Shown: in pieces, positions 49,895-58,183 of the stretch
Position numbering within the stretch: position 1 is the first letter of the stretch
Layout of the letters: each line of letters starts with the position of its first letter
Source: Nostoc sp. FACHB-973
Lineage (GTDB): Bacteria > Cyanobacteriota > Cyanobacteriia > Cyanobacteriales > Nostocaceae
Assembly: GCF_014698115.1 (NCBI RefSeq)
Contig: NZ_JACJSJ010000015.1
Location: forward strand, 61,627 to 125,626
Direction: 5' to 3'
Length of the DNA: 64,000 bases
The notes under the pieces: model-generated
Told to the model about the DNA's origin: nothing
The model's database searches: none
What the model saw: only the letters and a program-made list of their open reading frames with translations
Made by a program: the position numbers and the translations under genes

Positions 49895-51130
49895 CTAAAA
49901 AATTGGGCCACGCACCCCGCTAACACCAGAGACTTTCCCAGACTTAGTATTGGCTGCACAACCTACGTAGTAGCCACCGGCAAAAGTTAAGCCTGTGTCA
50001 GTTTGCAAAAAGAAAGCACGATAGAGAACATCTAACTCTTGTTCTTGGATAGCGCCGGAATCATCAATAAAGGGTAGTCTTGCTTTTTGGTGTTCAACCT
50101 GACGTTGGACTACGGCAAGGGTCTGACTCGCACGAAGTTCACGCACGAAATTGATCCATTTTTGCGCTCTTTGATAAGACCCAACTTTAACACCTCTGGA
50201 ACCATAAGACTGGTCTGGTGTTAAAACTTTGATCACAGACTTTTGACGTTCAGGAATTTCTTCGGTTACTTCAGACAACAATTTCATTTCTGGAATAATT
50301 GTTTGAGCAATTTCAAGATTTAATCCTGCCTGTTCCCATATACTAGTGTTGCTAAAAATCGAAGCTAATCCTAATTTAGACATTAAAATATCGGGATGAG
50401 GTTCTATCTCTATTCGACCTTCTACCCAAGATTGCAAAAGTAACTCTAGATTACCTTTTAAGGGTGACTCTGGTTCGGCTTCTATTTTCCAAGGGTCAAA
50501 GTAGCGGTGAACATGAAGTTTATCTTGCTGAAAAAATTCGGGCTTTAATTCATCCAATAGATGCACTTGATCGGGGTTACCAGACATTTCCTGCACAAAA
50601 AAGCGGGCATCGTAATAATCTAAATCTTTTTGAGTCAAGAGAAAATGAATATTGTCACAGATGTGGGTACGATACTGCTGAGCTAGGGTCGATTCACAAC
50701 CCCATACTTTCTGAAAAACAGTAATAATTCCCAAGCCGCTGGGATTATGTTCGATTTCAAATATTTGGGGTGTCCCTGCTACGGATGTAAAATCAACACG
50801 CATCAAACGCGGAGTTTTTGCAGCACCTATTTGGTTTAACTGACTTTGGAGAGGCGTTTGATTAAAAGGTGGCCATCTTTGCAAACCTAACTCCCAGGCT
50901 TTTGGCAAACTATCAATAAAGTTTTGCAGAAAAGTTGTGAGGATGTCAATTTCACTATGAAGATACAAAGGTTTGATGCCAATGTCGAAAGAACAGTTGC
51001 AATCATCTTTGTATTTTTGGATCGGTTGAAATTTGGCGATCGCTTCCTGTTCATTTGTCAACAAAGATGCTGTCTGCAATTCGAGGAAGTCCAGGGGACT
51101 AGTCGAAGTATATTTTTTATTTGCTGTCAT
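49895..51130 (-). CDS. ATP-grasp-like protein of unknown function
   Basis: 411 residues, no signal peptide. 'RLMRVDFTSVAGTPQIFEIEHNPSGLGI' and 'SVIKVLTPDQSYGSRGVKVGSY' look like pieces of an ATP-grasp active site (a nucleotide-binding Lys loop and acidic metal ligands), and 'FAGGYYVGCAANTKSGKVSG' is a Gly-rich end. I cannot place it in a named family. ATP-grasp enzymes join an acid to an amine or thiol. It stands alone between the FAD enzyme and the DUF4912 gene, all on the minus strand. The C-terminus ends in 'GVRGPIF', immediately before low-complexity DNA. Confidence 0.6.
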   Translation of the reverse strand: MTANKKYTSTSPLDFLELQTASLLTNEQEAIAKFQPIQKYKDDCNCSFDIGIKPLYLHSEIDILTTFLQNFIDSLPKAWELGLQRWPPFNQTPLQSQLNQIGAAKTPRLMRVDFTSVAGTPQIFEIEHNPSGLGIITVFQKVWGCESTLAQQYRTHICDNIHFLLTQKDLDYYDARFFVQEMSGNPDQVHLLDELKPEFFQQDKLHVHRYFDPWKIEAEPESPLKGNLELLLQSWVEGRIEIEPHPDILMSKLGLASIFSNTSIWEQAGLNLEIAQTIIPEMKLLSEVTEEIPERQKSVIKVLTPDQSYGSRGVKVGSYQRAQKWINFVRELRASQTLAVVQRQVEHQKARLPFIDDSGAIQEQELDVLYRAFFLQTDTGLTFAGGYYVGCAANTKSGKVSGVSGVRGPIF

Positions 51131-51430
51131 TTATACCTGGTTCTTAAATACATCGTTAACCTGAGTGTAAATGGATTTAAGTATTTTTTTCAATTTATTG
51201 TGGTACTAAAAGTTGGAAATGCAAGACTTTTAAGCCTTATACACCTAATTTACTTGCAATTTTTGGTGCGGTGATAGCCTGAAAATATCAAGATTTTTGT
51301 GAAATGGTATTACACGGGGACGCAAAGAGATTTTACAGCAATTTTCAGGTAAATAGACCACGTTGTAGGGGCGCTAAGCTTGGCGCCCCTACCGGGGATT
51401 GTGGTTCAAATAGATGAAAAAAGCTGTAAG
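51131..51430. other. Intergenic region with taggggcg palindrome
   Basis: No gene is seen. It contains the palindrome 51365-51392 and AT-rich DNA before the ATP-grasp-like gene start. Confidence 0.5.
51365..51392. repeat. gtaggggcgc palindrome family
   Basis: Arms gtaggggcgc (51365-51374) and gcgcccctac (51383-51392), loop taagcttg. It lies about 40 bp after the stop of the DUF4912 gene. Confidence 0.75.
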
Positions 51431-54400
51431 TTAGATTTCGGAAGTTTCTTGGGAGAACTTCTTATGAATAGTTTTTGCGGATTCTCCATCAGGAGCTACT
51501 GTTATGAGATAGTCCATTAAACCATCTGAAAAGGGAAGACGTAAGTGGAAGGTACCATCGGGTTTGATTTTGATGGTGTTACCACCAATGGCTACAGTTG
51601 TATTTGGTTCGGTTGCTCCGTGAATAATCAACTCAGCATCTGCAACAAACCAAAAATCTCCCTCAGGACGACTGAAGACACGAATATTAGCTGAACGTGC
51701 TATGGTTAACCAGCGATCGCCTTCTGCAAGATAACCAATTTCAGCCATGTAATCACGATCGCTCACAGGAATTGCCACAAAGCGATCGGTTGTTACTTCT
51801 TCACATTCGTACTGCTGTACAAGTTGGGGAGTTTGATAACTCAGGTCAATGCCAGTCACATCATAAACCCGCACTGCCAATTGAGAACCACCTTGTTGTC
51901 GCAGCGCTTGTTTTTGAGTTGGAGAAATACACCACCAGACATAAGCCCACTTGGGGGTGCGGGGTGTCAAAATAATAGTGCTTTCTTGTTCTGCATCAGG
52001 TGTTTGGTTCACCACAGGTAAATCTTCCGCCGTGGGATCTGGCTCAACAGGACTGAAGACACGTACAATTGCTGAACGCGCTATGGAGAACCAGCGATCG
52101 CCTTCAGCAATATAGCCAATTTCAGCTATGTAGTCGCGATCGTTTGTGGGAATATCCAGGCTTTTGCTGAGTAGTTCTTCGCTTTCATACTGCTCTATAA
52201 GCCGGGGAGTTTGATAACTCAAGTCAATACCAGTTGCATCATACAGCCGCACTAGCAATTGAGAAACGCCTTGTTGTCGCAGCGCTGATTTTTGGCTTTC
52301 GGAAATCTCCCAAGAGACATCAGCCGATGTATAAGTGCGTGGTGTCAGCACAATAGTACTTGCTTCTTCTACATCAGCTGTTTGATTCACCATAGGTAAA
52401 TCTTCGATGATGGGATCTGGCTCAACAGGACTGAAGACACGTACAATTGCTGAGTGGGCTATGGGGAACCAGCGATCGCCTCCGGCAAGGTAACCAATTT
52501 CAGCTATGTAGTCGCGATCGCCTGCGGGAATATCCAGGCTCTTGCTGAGTAATTCTTCACTTTCGTACTGCTCTACAAGTTGAGGAATTTGATAACTCAA
52601 GTCAATACCAGTCACGTCATACAGCCGCACTAGCAATTGAGAAACACCTTGTTGTCGCAGTGCTGATTTTTGGCTTTCGGAAATTTCCCAAGAGACATCA
52701 GCCGATCTATGACTGCGCTGTGTCAGCACAATGGTGCTTTCTGGTTGTGCATCGACTAAACCATTAGCTGTTTCGGCTGCTATCGGTGCATTGTCAACCG
52801 TACTAGCCCAGGCTCCAATTCCTGCCCCGGCTGCCAGAGCAGCAGCAGCAGCAAAGTCTGGCGATTCTTCCTCTAGCAACTCTACAGGGGGTTCCGCTGC
52901 ATCTGCTACCACATTGAAGGCATCTTCTGGCAATTCTGACAGTGGGCTGGTTTCCTCAGATAAAGGCAGTTCATCTGTTACCACCTCGCCGGACTCTGAT
53001 AAGGGTGGATCTTCAGTTGAGGTGATACTTTCTAGCCACTCCAATTCTGCCTTGAGTTCTTCTTGGATGGCATCTTCGCTAACTTCTGTGTCCCAATATT
53101 CAAAATCAGAAGTTCCTTTTGGCACATCTGTTAGTTCCGGCAGTGGGTTTGTTTCTTCAGATAAAGGTAGTTCCACATCAGATATTTCTTCTGGAATATT
53201 ACCCAGTTGAGGATATGGAGTATTTACAACAGCAGCTGGGGCTTCTATATCCCATGCAACTTCGCCGGATTCATGATGAGATATTTCAGTATTATTACTA
53301 TCTTCAATCGTATCTTCTTTTGTTTCTGTTTCTTTGTCGCCAAAGCTAGACCAAGTAGCTGTTCCGATTCCGGTTGCTAGAGCAGCACCACCCATTAAAG
53401 CTGCGGCTCCTAAATTGTTATTCTCTGATAGAGCTACGCTGGGGGTTGTGCCATTACTTGTCTGTTGTAGACTAGTCTCTTCTATAAGGTCAGATGATGT
53501 TTGACCATAAATTTGAAAAGGAGTGCGATCGGGGGTTTCTTCTTCCAACTCAAGGGTAGTGCTAGGATTGACCGCAGTTTCCACATCATCTGTGCTGGGT
53601 GGATAAGGATTTGGTTGTAGTGAGTTGTCTGTTTTCTCAGGTACGGATGGCCGTCTGCCAAAAACCCACCAGAGTAAGCCTCCAGCTAAAATGGTAACGA
53701 ACAAAGGTAAGAGCAGCCAAAATGGTGTTTCCCTATTGACAATTGGAGATTTTTCTGGTTTTTCTGCGGGAGCCACAAATGGCTTTTGCTCAAATACAGA
53801 AGTAGTTGCATCGGGGGAAGTTGTAGCAGTGGGTGTGGTTTCTGTACTGGGGGAACTTGTGGCAGCAGGTTGTGATACGCTGGCTGCGATCGCAAGAGCT
53901 TCAGCAGTTCTAGCTTGTTCTATAGCCTGTTGTCCTGGTGCTGCAAGGGTAAAGCCGAGAAAACCTGCTGCACCTAAGCTGGGATTTTTTTTGTAGACGT
54001 AAACTAATGGTTGCGAGAAGGGGTATTTGGCATCGTCTGGCAAGGTTTGATGTAATTGCAGAACTCGCACACCTTCTAACTTCGATATTTGATTAGCTAG
54101 CACATAGCTGATGCCGTCTTTACCCAGTTGTTTGACGATTTCGGCGGTGTTGTCGTCACTTAGTTGAGTAGCATTTGATCCTGTAGCAAATTTAGCAGCT
54201 TTAAAGGCTGGGTAATCACGAAAAGTATCACGAGTATCACTTGTCTCGGGGCGATCGATTACCCGAATCTTCGCGTCAGGGCCGCCCAGTTGTGACCAAT
54301 TTGTAATTTGTCCCCGGAAAATGCGGGCGAACTGCCTACTAGTCAAACTTTGCTTGAAAGGATTCTCAGCACCAACCACGATCGCAATTTTTTCACGGCG

Positions 54401-54784
54401 CAAGCGGACTTGTTCTAGTCCTAGTGCTTTTTCTGCTGGCGTTAAACCACGACCAATTGCTGCTATGTCGATTTTGCCATCTAGCAAATCTTTCAGTGCC
54501 GTATCAGTGCCACTGGCAGCAATTTCAACCTTTGTGCCCGAAAACTGTTTTTCAAAATTATCTTTCAGACTTTGGTTAATTGCAGCTAAGCTACTTGAAC
54601 CATCAATTCGCACTGTTGTTCCATTTTCCACTGTTTGCGGCAGTGGGAAAGATGGAGTTTCTGGTGCGGATTGTGCCAGTATGGGTGCTGAAACTACTAG
54701 ATTTGCTGCCATTGGGGTCGTAGCTAAAGCAACCCATAATACCAGCTTGACTATTGAAGTATCTTTTTTTTCTTGTTGCCACAT
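51431..54784 (-). CDS. PstS-like substrate-binding domain fused to three DUF4912 repeats
   Basis: 1117 residues. A signal peptide or N-terminal anchor is followed by a PstS-like binding domain (about 50-300): 'TVRIDGSSSLAAINQSLKDNF', 'GTDTALKDLLDGKIDIAAIGR', 'SQLGGPDAKIRVIDRPETSDTRDTF'. A transmembrane helix (about 350-372, 'FWLLLPLFVTILAGGLLWW') and an acidic low-complexity stretch (about 380-690) come next. Then there are three DUF4912 repeats of about 110-120 residues ('SADVSWEISESQKSALRQQG', 'VRLYDVTGIDLSYQ', 'DRDYIAEIGYLA'), the first two nearly the same and the third diverged. The protein ends in a small beta domain. DUF4912 is found in cyanobacterial and Bacillus proteins of unknown role. 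The mix suggests a phosphate- or ligand-sensing protein anchored in the inner membrane (inference). It is not next to other pst genes. Confidence 0.85.
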   Translation of the reverse strand: MWQQEKKDTSIVKLVLWVALATTPMAANLVVSAPILAQSAPETPSFPLPQTVENGTTVRIDGSSSLAAINQSLKDNFEKQFSGTKVEIAASGTDTALKDLLDGKIDIAAIGRGLTPAEKALGLEQVRLRREKIAIVVGAENPFKQSLTSRQFARIFRGQITNWSQLGGPDAKIRVIDRPETSDTRDTFRDYPAFKAAKFATGSNATQLSDDNTAEIVKQLGKDGISYVLANQISKLEGVRVLQLHQTLPDDAKYPFSQPLVYVYKKNPSLGAAGFLGFTLAAPGQQAIEQARTAEALAIAASVSQPAATSSPSTETTPTATTSPDATTSVFEQKPFVAPAEKPEKSPIVNRETPFWLLLPLFVTILAGGLLWWVFGRRPSVPEKTDNSLQPNPYPPSTDDVETAVNPSTTLELEEETPDRTPFQIYGQTSSDLIEETSLQQTSNGTTPSVALSENNNLGAAALMGGAALATGIGTATWSSFGDKETETKEDTIEDSNNTEISHHESGEVAWDIEAPAAVVNTPYPQLGNIPEEISDVELPLSEETNPLPELTDVPKGTSDFEYWDTEVSEDAIQEELKAELEWLESITSTEDPPLSESGEVVTDELPLSEETSPLSELPEDAFNVVADAAEPPVELLEEESPDFAAAAALAAGAGIGAWASTVDNAPIAAETANGLVDAQPESTIVLTQRSHRSADVSWEISESQKSALRQQGVSQLLVRLYDVTGIDLSYQIPQLVEQYESEELLSKSLDIPAGDRDYIAEIGYLAGGDRWFPIAHSAIVRVFSPVEPDPIIEDLPMVNQTADVEEASTIVLTPRTYTSADVSWEISESQKSALRQQGVSQLLVRLYDATGIDLSYQTPRLIEQYESEELLSKSLDIPTNDRDYIAEIGYIAEGDRWFSIARSAIVRVFSPVEPDPTAEDLPVVNQTPDAEQESTIILTPRTPKWAYVWWCISPTQKQALRQQGGSQLAVRVYDVTGIDLSYQTPQLVQQYECEEVTTDRFVAIPVSDRDYMAEIGYLAEGDRWLTIARSANIRVFSRPEGDFWFVADAELIIHGATEPNTTVAIGGNTIKIKPDGTFHLRLPFSDGLMDYLITVAPDGESAKTIHKKFSQETSEI

Positions 54785-55186
54785 AATGCCCGTTATTAAA
54801 GTAAAAAATACAAACCCTGCCAGTCCATAATCGCTATCTTTTTCACGATTATGGAGGAGACGCGCTAATTATACATCTGAGTTATCTTTAGTTCTAATTA
54901 CTCCAACGTACTTGCATCGATTTATACTTTCATGAAGCTTGTGTAGCATGATAATTTATACTGTAACTGCAAGAGTCTGTTTACTATAAATTTTTCCAAT
55001 TTATATTGCAAGTTATACCAACTTGGTAGCTTATGGTGACAGTTATGAATTATTGAATTACTAAAACTGGTAAAGTGTAGCAAATTCAATATTATTTAAC
55101 AATTAGTAGGGGCGCACAGCTGTGCGCCCCTACTATGTTCATCTGTGCTTAATTATTTTTTCTGTACGTTACCTGTGGGAGAACCG
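54785..55186. other. Intergenic region between coaR and the DUF4912 gene
   Basis: No gene is seen. It holds a 30-bp perfect palindrome (55105-55134) just downstream of coaR and AT-rich DNA that should include the promoter of the DUF4912 gene. Confidence 0.5.
55105..55134. repeat. Perfect 30-bp palindrome, agtaggggcgcacag
   Basis: Positions 55105-55119 (agtaggggcgcacag) are the exact reverse complement of 55120-55134. Same family as 30260, 40395 and 51365. About 50 bp after the coaR stop. Confidence 0.85.
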
Positions 55187-56299
55187 CTATATATTTTTGA
55201 GATAACAATGGCAATCTGGTTTATCAATTAGTGATTCCACCAAAGCATTTAGCGCAGTTGCAGCTAAAGCGCCGCCTCCCAAAGTTCCTTCAACTGTAAT
55301 AAAAGGTATTCGTTGTTGCATCAGTTGTCGCTTAGCGGCGGGAGCGTGGCTAAAGCCGATGGGCATAGCGATTACAAGTGCAGGCTGAATTTTTTGATTG
55401 GCCATCGCCACGGAAACTTCTAGCAGCACCGAGGGTGCATAACCAACTACCAGCACGCAACCTGGAGTTACTTGTTGCAATTTTTCTCGCCATTCTTGCT
55501 GCTGCCAAAAGGCAAGTTCTGCCTCTGTGGCAGTAGTAATATGAGGATTATCAATCAGAGTTTCAATGCGACATCCCAAGTGAAATAATCGAGTTTGATC
55601 CAAAGCAGCAGCAACAGTTTGGGTATCGACAACAATTTGACAGCCACAAGATAAAGCTTTTCGACTAGCTGCGATGGCATCTCGACTCAATTTAATAAAG
55701 GATACCAAACTCACATCGCCACAAGCCAAAACCAACTGAGAAATTAAGTGTTGTTCAATTTCCGAACGATGAGATAAATCAGGTAACAAGCGTTGTAGCG
55801 ATTCCGAAAAAGCCTCCGAGTGTGTATGAATTTCGGCATCCAAACCACTCCACAATTTTTCCAGTCCCCCCAATCCCGCTTGGGTTTCCACATCGAGTAA
55901 CTTGAGTTGTGCTAAGACTTCCGCCTGTATAATTTGACAATGGCGATCGCGTCCCAATAATCCTTCTAGTGCTGATGCAGTTTGGCGCAGTTGGGAAATT
56001 TGTTGCATCACCGCGCGATATTGCTGTTGAAGTTGCACCATCAGGTTTTGATTTGTATCCGCCTCTGGTTCCACCTCCAAAATGTGGCGGATATGATTTA
56101 GCTGAAACCCTTGCTGCTTGAGTGCGACAATCCGTTGCAAGCGCAGGACATCTTTTTGGGTGTAGAGACGATAATTACTTGGCGATCGTACTGGTTGCGG
56201 TAGCAGTCCCAATTGATGGTAATGGCGCACCATCCGCGGAGTCAAACCGCCACCCACTGCTTCGGTAAGTTCTTTAATGGTTAAGCAACCAGCGTTCAT
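55187..56299 (-). CDS. coaR: CoaR, cobalt-responsive MerR-type regulator with precorrin isomerase-like domain
   Basis: 370 residues. The N-terminus is a MerR winged helix ('LTIKELTEAVGGGLTPRMVRHYHQLGLLP', 'SNYRLYTQKDVLRLQRI'), then a coiled coil, and a C-terminal domain of the CbiC/CobH precorrin-8X methylmutase type ('CVLVVGYAPSVLLEV', 'PALVIAMPIGFSHAPAAK', 'GTLGGGALAATALNALV'). The end carries Cys363-His364-Cys365, the motif needed for cobalt sensing in Synechocystis CoaR, where the protein activates the exporter gene coaT. The gene begins four bases after the stop of the TOPRIM-like gene, with its GGAG ribosome site inside that gene, so coaR is co-transcribed with the AAA/TOPRIM pair. In Synechocystis coaR and coaT are direct divergent neighbours, so the pair looks inserted. 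Confidence 0.95.
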   Translation of the reverse strand: MNAGCLTIKELTEAVGGGLTPRMVRHYHQLGLLPQPVRSPSNYRLYTQKDVLRLQRIVALKQQGFQLNHIRHILEVEPEADTNQNLMVQLQQQYRAVMQQISQLRQTASALEGLLGRDRHCQIIQAEVLAQLKLLDVETQAGLGGLEKLWSGLDAEIHTHSEAFSESLQRLLPDLSHRSEIEQHLISQLVLACGDVSLVSFIKLSRDAIAASRKALSCGCQIVVDTQTVAAALDQTRLFHLGCRIETLIDNPHITTATEAELAFWQQQEWREKLQQVTPGCVLVVGYAPSVLLEVSVAMANQKIQPALVIAMPIGFSHAPAAKRQLMQQRIPFITVEGTLGGGALAATALNALVESLIDKPDCHCYLKNI

Positions 56300-56302
56300 G
56301 AT

Positions 56303-56848
56303 TTACTCCAAAAAGGGCAAAATTCTTTGTAATTCTCCACAAGCCGCCTGAAGAGATGGCGGTGCATTTTCATCTAAGCCTTGGTAACATTGATTTAGCA
56401 AGTTTTCTACAGATGGCTTGCAAGCTGACTCATTGGAGAATTTTGAATATTCTGTTTCTTCGTCAACAGTTTCACCTTGTAAATAGTGTATCCAAGTTTC
56501 AATATTTCTTTTGGGGATAAATATAGCGATCGCTTCTTGAGGCTGACGAATCTGTTGTGAATCTTCTCTCAATGCATCATCTAATTGCTTCAGCCTTTCC
56601 TCAACCGTTTTTTTATCCGCATCAATCAACACTACTAGCATTCCAGAAATATAGTTTTTACTGCGGTATGCTTTTACCTCTGCGGGATAACGTTTTCTGA
56701 CAAACTGCTCTCCTGCACCTTTTGGACAAATTGTAATTCGGAGATTTTTATCTAAAATAAAACCTCGTTTTTTGAGAAAATGCCGAGCAAAAACTTCTTG
56801 TTGTTTATCCTCACACAGAATTACAATTTGTACTCTACGCTGGCTCAT
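56303..56848 (-). CDS. TOPRIM-like small protein (DUF4276/RloB type), partner of the AAA ATPase
   Basis: 181 residues from the second Met (MSQRRVQIV). This start is preferred: it overlaps the end of the ATPase gene by 14 bp in a tight ATGAG junction; a longer form starts at 56866. 'VQIVILCEDKQQEVFARHFL' has the TOPRIM Glu at residue 13, 'GMLVVLIDADKKTVEERLKQL' has the D-x-D strand, and 'IPKRNIETWIHYLQGE' is the C-terminal motif of this group. Such proteins pair with ABC-type AAA ATPases and are likely nucleases in phage defence or DNA repair (known for relatives, inferred here). Its stop is four bases before coaR. Confidence 0.75.
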   Translation of the reverse strand: MSQRRVQIVILCEDKQQEVFARHFLKKRGFILDKNLRITICPKGAGEQFVRKRYPAEVKAYRSKNYISGMLVVLIDADKKTVEERLKQLDDALREDSQQIRQPQEAIAIFIPKRNIETWIHYLQGETVDEETEYSKFSNESACKPSVENLLNQCYQGLDENAPPSLQAACGELQRILPFLE

Positions 56849-57965
56849 ATAGCCATCCTCGCGCAATCAGTTCTGAAATGGGTAATCCAGTATTTTCAGC
56901 AACTTCATTACTAATTTTTTTCACCCGCACAGGAGCATTGCTCTGACGCTCAAACCAATAACCTATAGGTGATGCTAAAAGATAATTAATTAATTCAGGA
57001 TGATGAGAAATTAATAAAGCCTGGATTTTTTGCTCACTACAAAAGTCATAAAGCTGAACTAGCCAAGGCTGAATTTCCGGCAGCGCTAAAAAATTTTCTG
57101 GTTCATCTATACACAACGTGTAATCTTCAGACTGAGTGCAATAAACAAGGGTGTACAGAGCAATTAGCACTTTTTGTCCATCAGATAATTCACTAAAACG
57201 ATAATCAATAATATGTTTTCTATCTTCACCTGTTGTAAATCGCAATTTTAAAGTTCGATATTTTTCACTGAACTGTTCAAATTTAAAACTTATAAAACCA
57301 TCTAATACATTTTGTAGAATTTTCATAAGTTCAGAAATTTTACCTTGATCTTCTGAAATATAACGATACCAGGAAACAAAATTTTCCATTCTAAAATCTA
57401 GACTTGTCTCTTCTTTATTGCTGCCATCAACCATAAGACTAGGAATAATTTGTACAATAATGAATCGCTGCATCCTTTTTGTGAACCAAGCTATCTTTGT
57501 ATTATTACTAATGGCAGAAAATAATGACACCAGAGAAATGAACTCTGATATTGATGAAGGGAATGCAATGTTTCCTAATTCAGAAGTATCTTCTCGAAAA
57601 ATTTGAAATTCATTTTCCTCTAATTTTAGCAAAATTTGGTTATTAAACGAGAGACGTTCATATTCAAGATGATTTTTATTTTGATTATGTCTAATAGCCA
57701 ATTCATATTTATAATGACCATTATTGCCAGTAATTTCTAACTCAAAACGCTGAATTTGTAAAGTCTGCCAGCGAGTACAGTCAGTATCTTCAAAAATTTC
57801 ATCTAGATTTTTGCGACCACTTACAAAAGTTTGAATTTTCCGCAAGGCTTCAAAAACAGTTGATTTACCTGTTCCATTACCACCAAGAAACAGGTTAATC
57901 GAGTCAAAATTCATCTCGAAATTTACCAAGCCGCGAAAGTTATCAATATATATTCGCTTGAGCAT
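56835..57965 (-). CDS. AAA/ABC-type ATPase (RecF/OLD-like) of a two-gene defence-like module
   Basis: 376 residues. The N-terminus 'MLKRIYIDNFRGLVNF' leads to Walker A 'FLGGNGTGKST' (about 26-36). 'FSELSDGQKVLIALY' is the ABC signature, 'YTLCIDEPENFLALPE' Walker B, and 'QALLISHHPELINYL' the switch His. It is like AAA_21/RecF-type ATPases that work with a small TOPRIM or HNH nuclease. The middle is a less conserved coiled region. It is the first gene of the operon ATPase-TOPRIM-coaR and is divergent from coaT. Codon use and AT content seem higher than in coaR, which fits transfer, but I did not compute this. Confidence 0.85.
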   Translation of the reverse strand: MLKRIYIDNFRGLVNFEMNFDSINLFLGGNGTGKSTVFEALRKIQTFVSGRKNLDEIFEDTDCTRWQTLQIQRFELEITGNNGHYKYELAIRHNQNKNHLEYERLSFNNQILLKLEENEFQIFREDTSELGNIAFPSSISEFISLVSLFSAISNNTKIAWFTKRMQRFIIVQIIPSLMVDGSNKEETSLDFRMENFVSWYRYISEDQGKISELMKILQNVLDGFISFKFEQFSEKYRTLKLRFTTGEDRKHIIDYRFSELSDGQKVLIALYTLVYCTQSEDYTLCIDEPENFLALPEIQPWLVQLYDFCSEQKIQALLISHHPELINYLLASPIGYWFERQSNAPVRVKKISNEVAENTGLPISELIARGWLYEPA

Positions 57966-58064
57966 AAATTTTTGCCTCCTAGTGCAATTTTAAACGTAAC
58001 AGTTAAATCGTCCCATTTACCCACATCCCACTCTTAAAAAACGCCGCCTGAAGATAAACATTTA

Positions 58065-58110
58065 ACTTTGCGTACCTTTGCCCTTCCCTCAGCGCCCCTT
58101 TGCGTTTCAA
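58065..58110 (-). repeat. 'cgcaaagg' repeat, reverse orientation
   Basis: Reads tttgcgtacctttgcccttc then cctcagcgcccctttgcgttt. It sits upstream of the coaT operator. Confidence 0.5.
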
Positions 58111-58119
58111 AATCATTAT

Positions 58120-58156
58120 AAAGCTTGACATTAACATTGATGTCAAGCTTTAGCCT
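58120..58156 (+). promoter_or_regulatory. coaT promoter and CoaR operator (MerR type, 20-bp spacer)
   Basis: Perfect 12-bp inverted repeat: aaagcttgacat (58120-58131), 8-nt gap, atgtcaagcttt (58140-58151). The -35 box TTGACA (58125-58130) lies inside the left arm, and a -10-like TAGCCT (58151-58156) starts at the end of the right arm. The spacer is 20 bp, too long for normal RNA polymerase use and typical of promoters that MerR activators untwist. It lies 28 bp before the coaT ATG. CoaR binding is inferred from the neighbourhood and the known coaT system. Confidence 0.85.
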
Positions 58157-58183
58157 GAGAGAGTCCCTGTAAATTCACCTCTC

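Noticed and set aside
52731..53210. Ser/Ala-rich plus-strand frame of 159 codons
   Set aside because: It is antisense to the acidic low-complexity linker of the DUF4912 protein; its composition is the mirror of Glu/Asp-rich codons.
55187..56299. Precorrin-8X methylmutase of vitamin B12 synthesis
   Set aside because: The MerR DNA-binding domain, the C-terminal Cys-His-Cys and the coaT operator nearby show it is the regulator CoaR.
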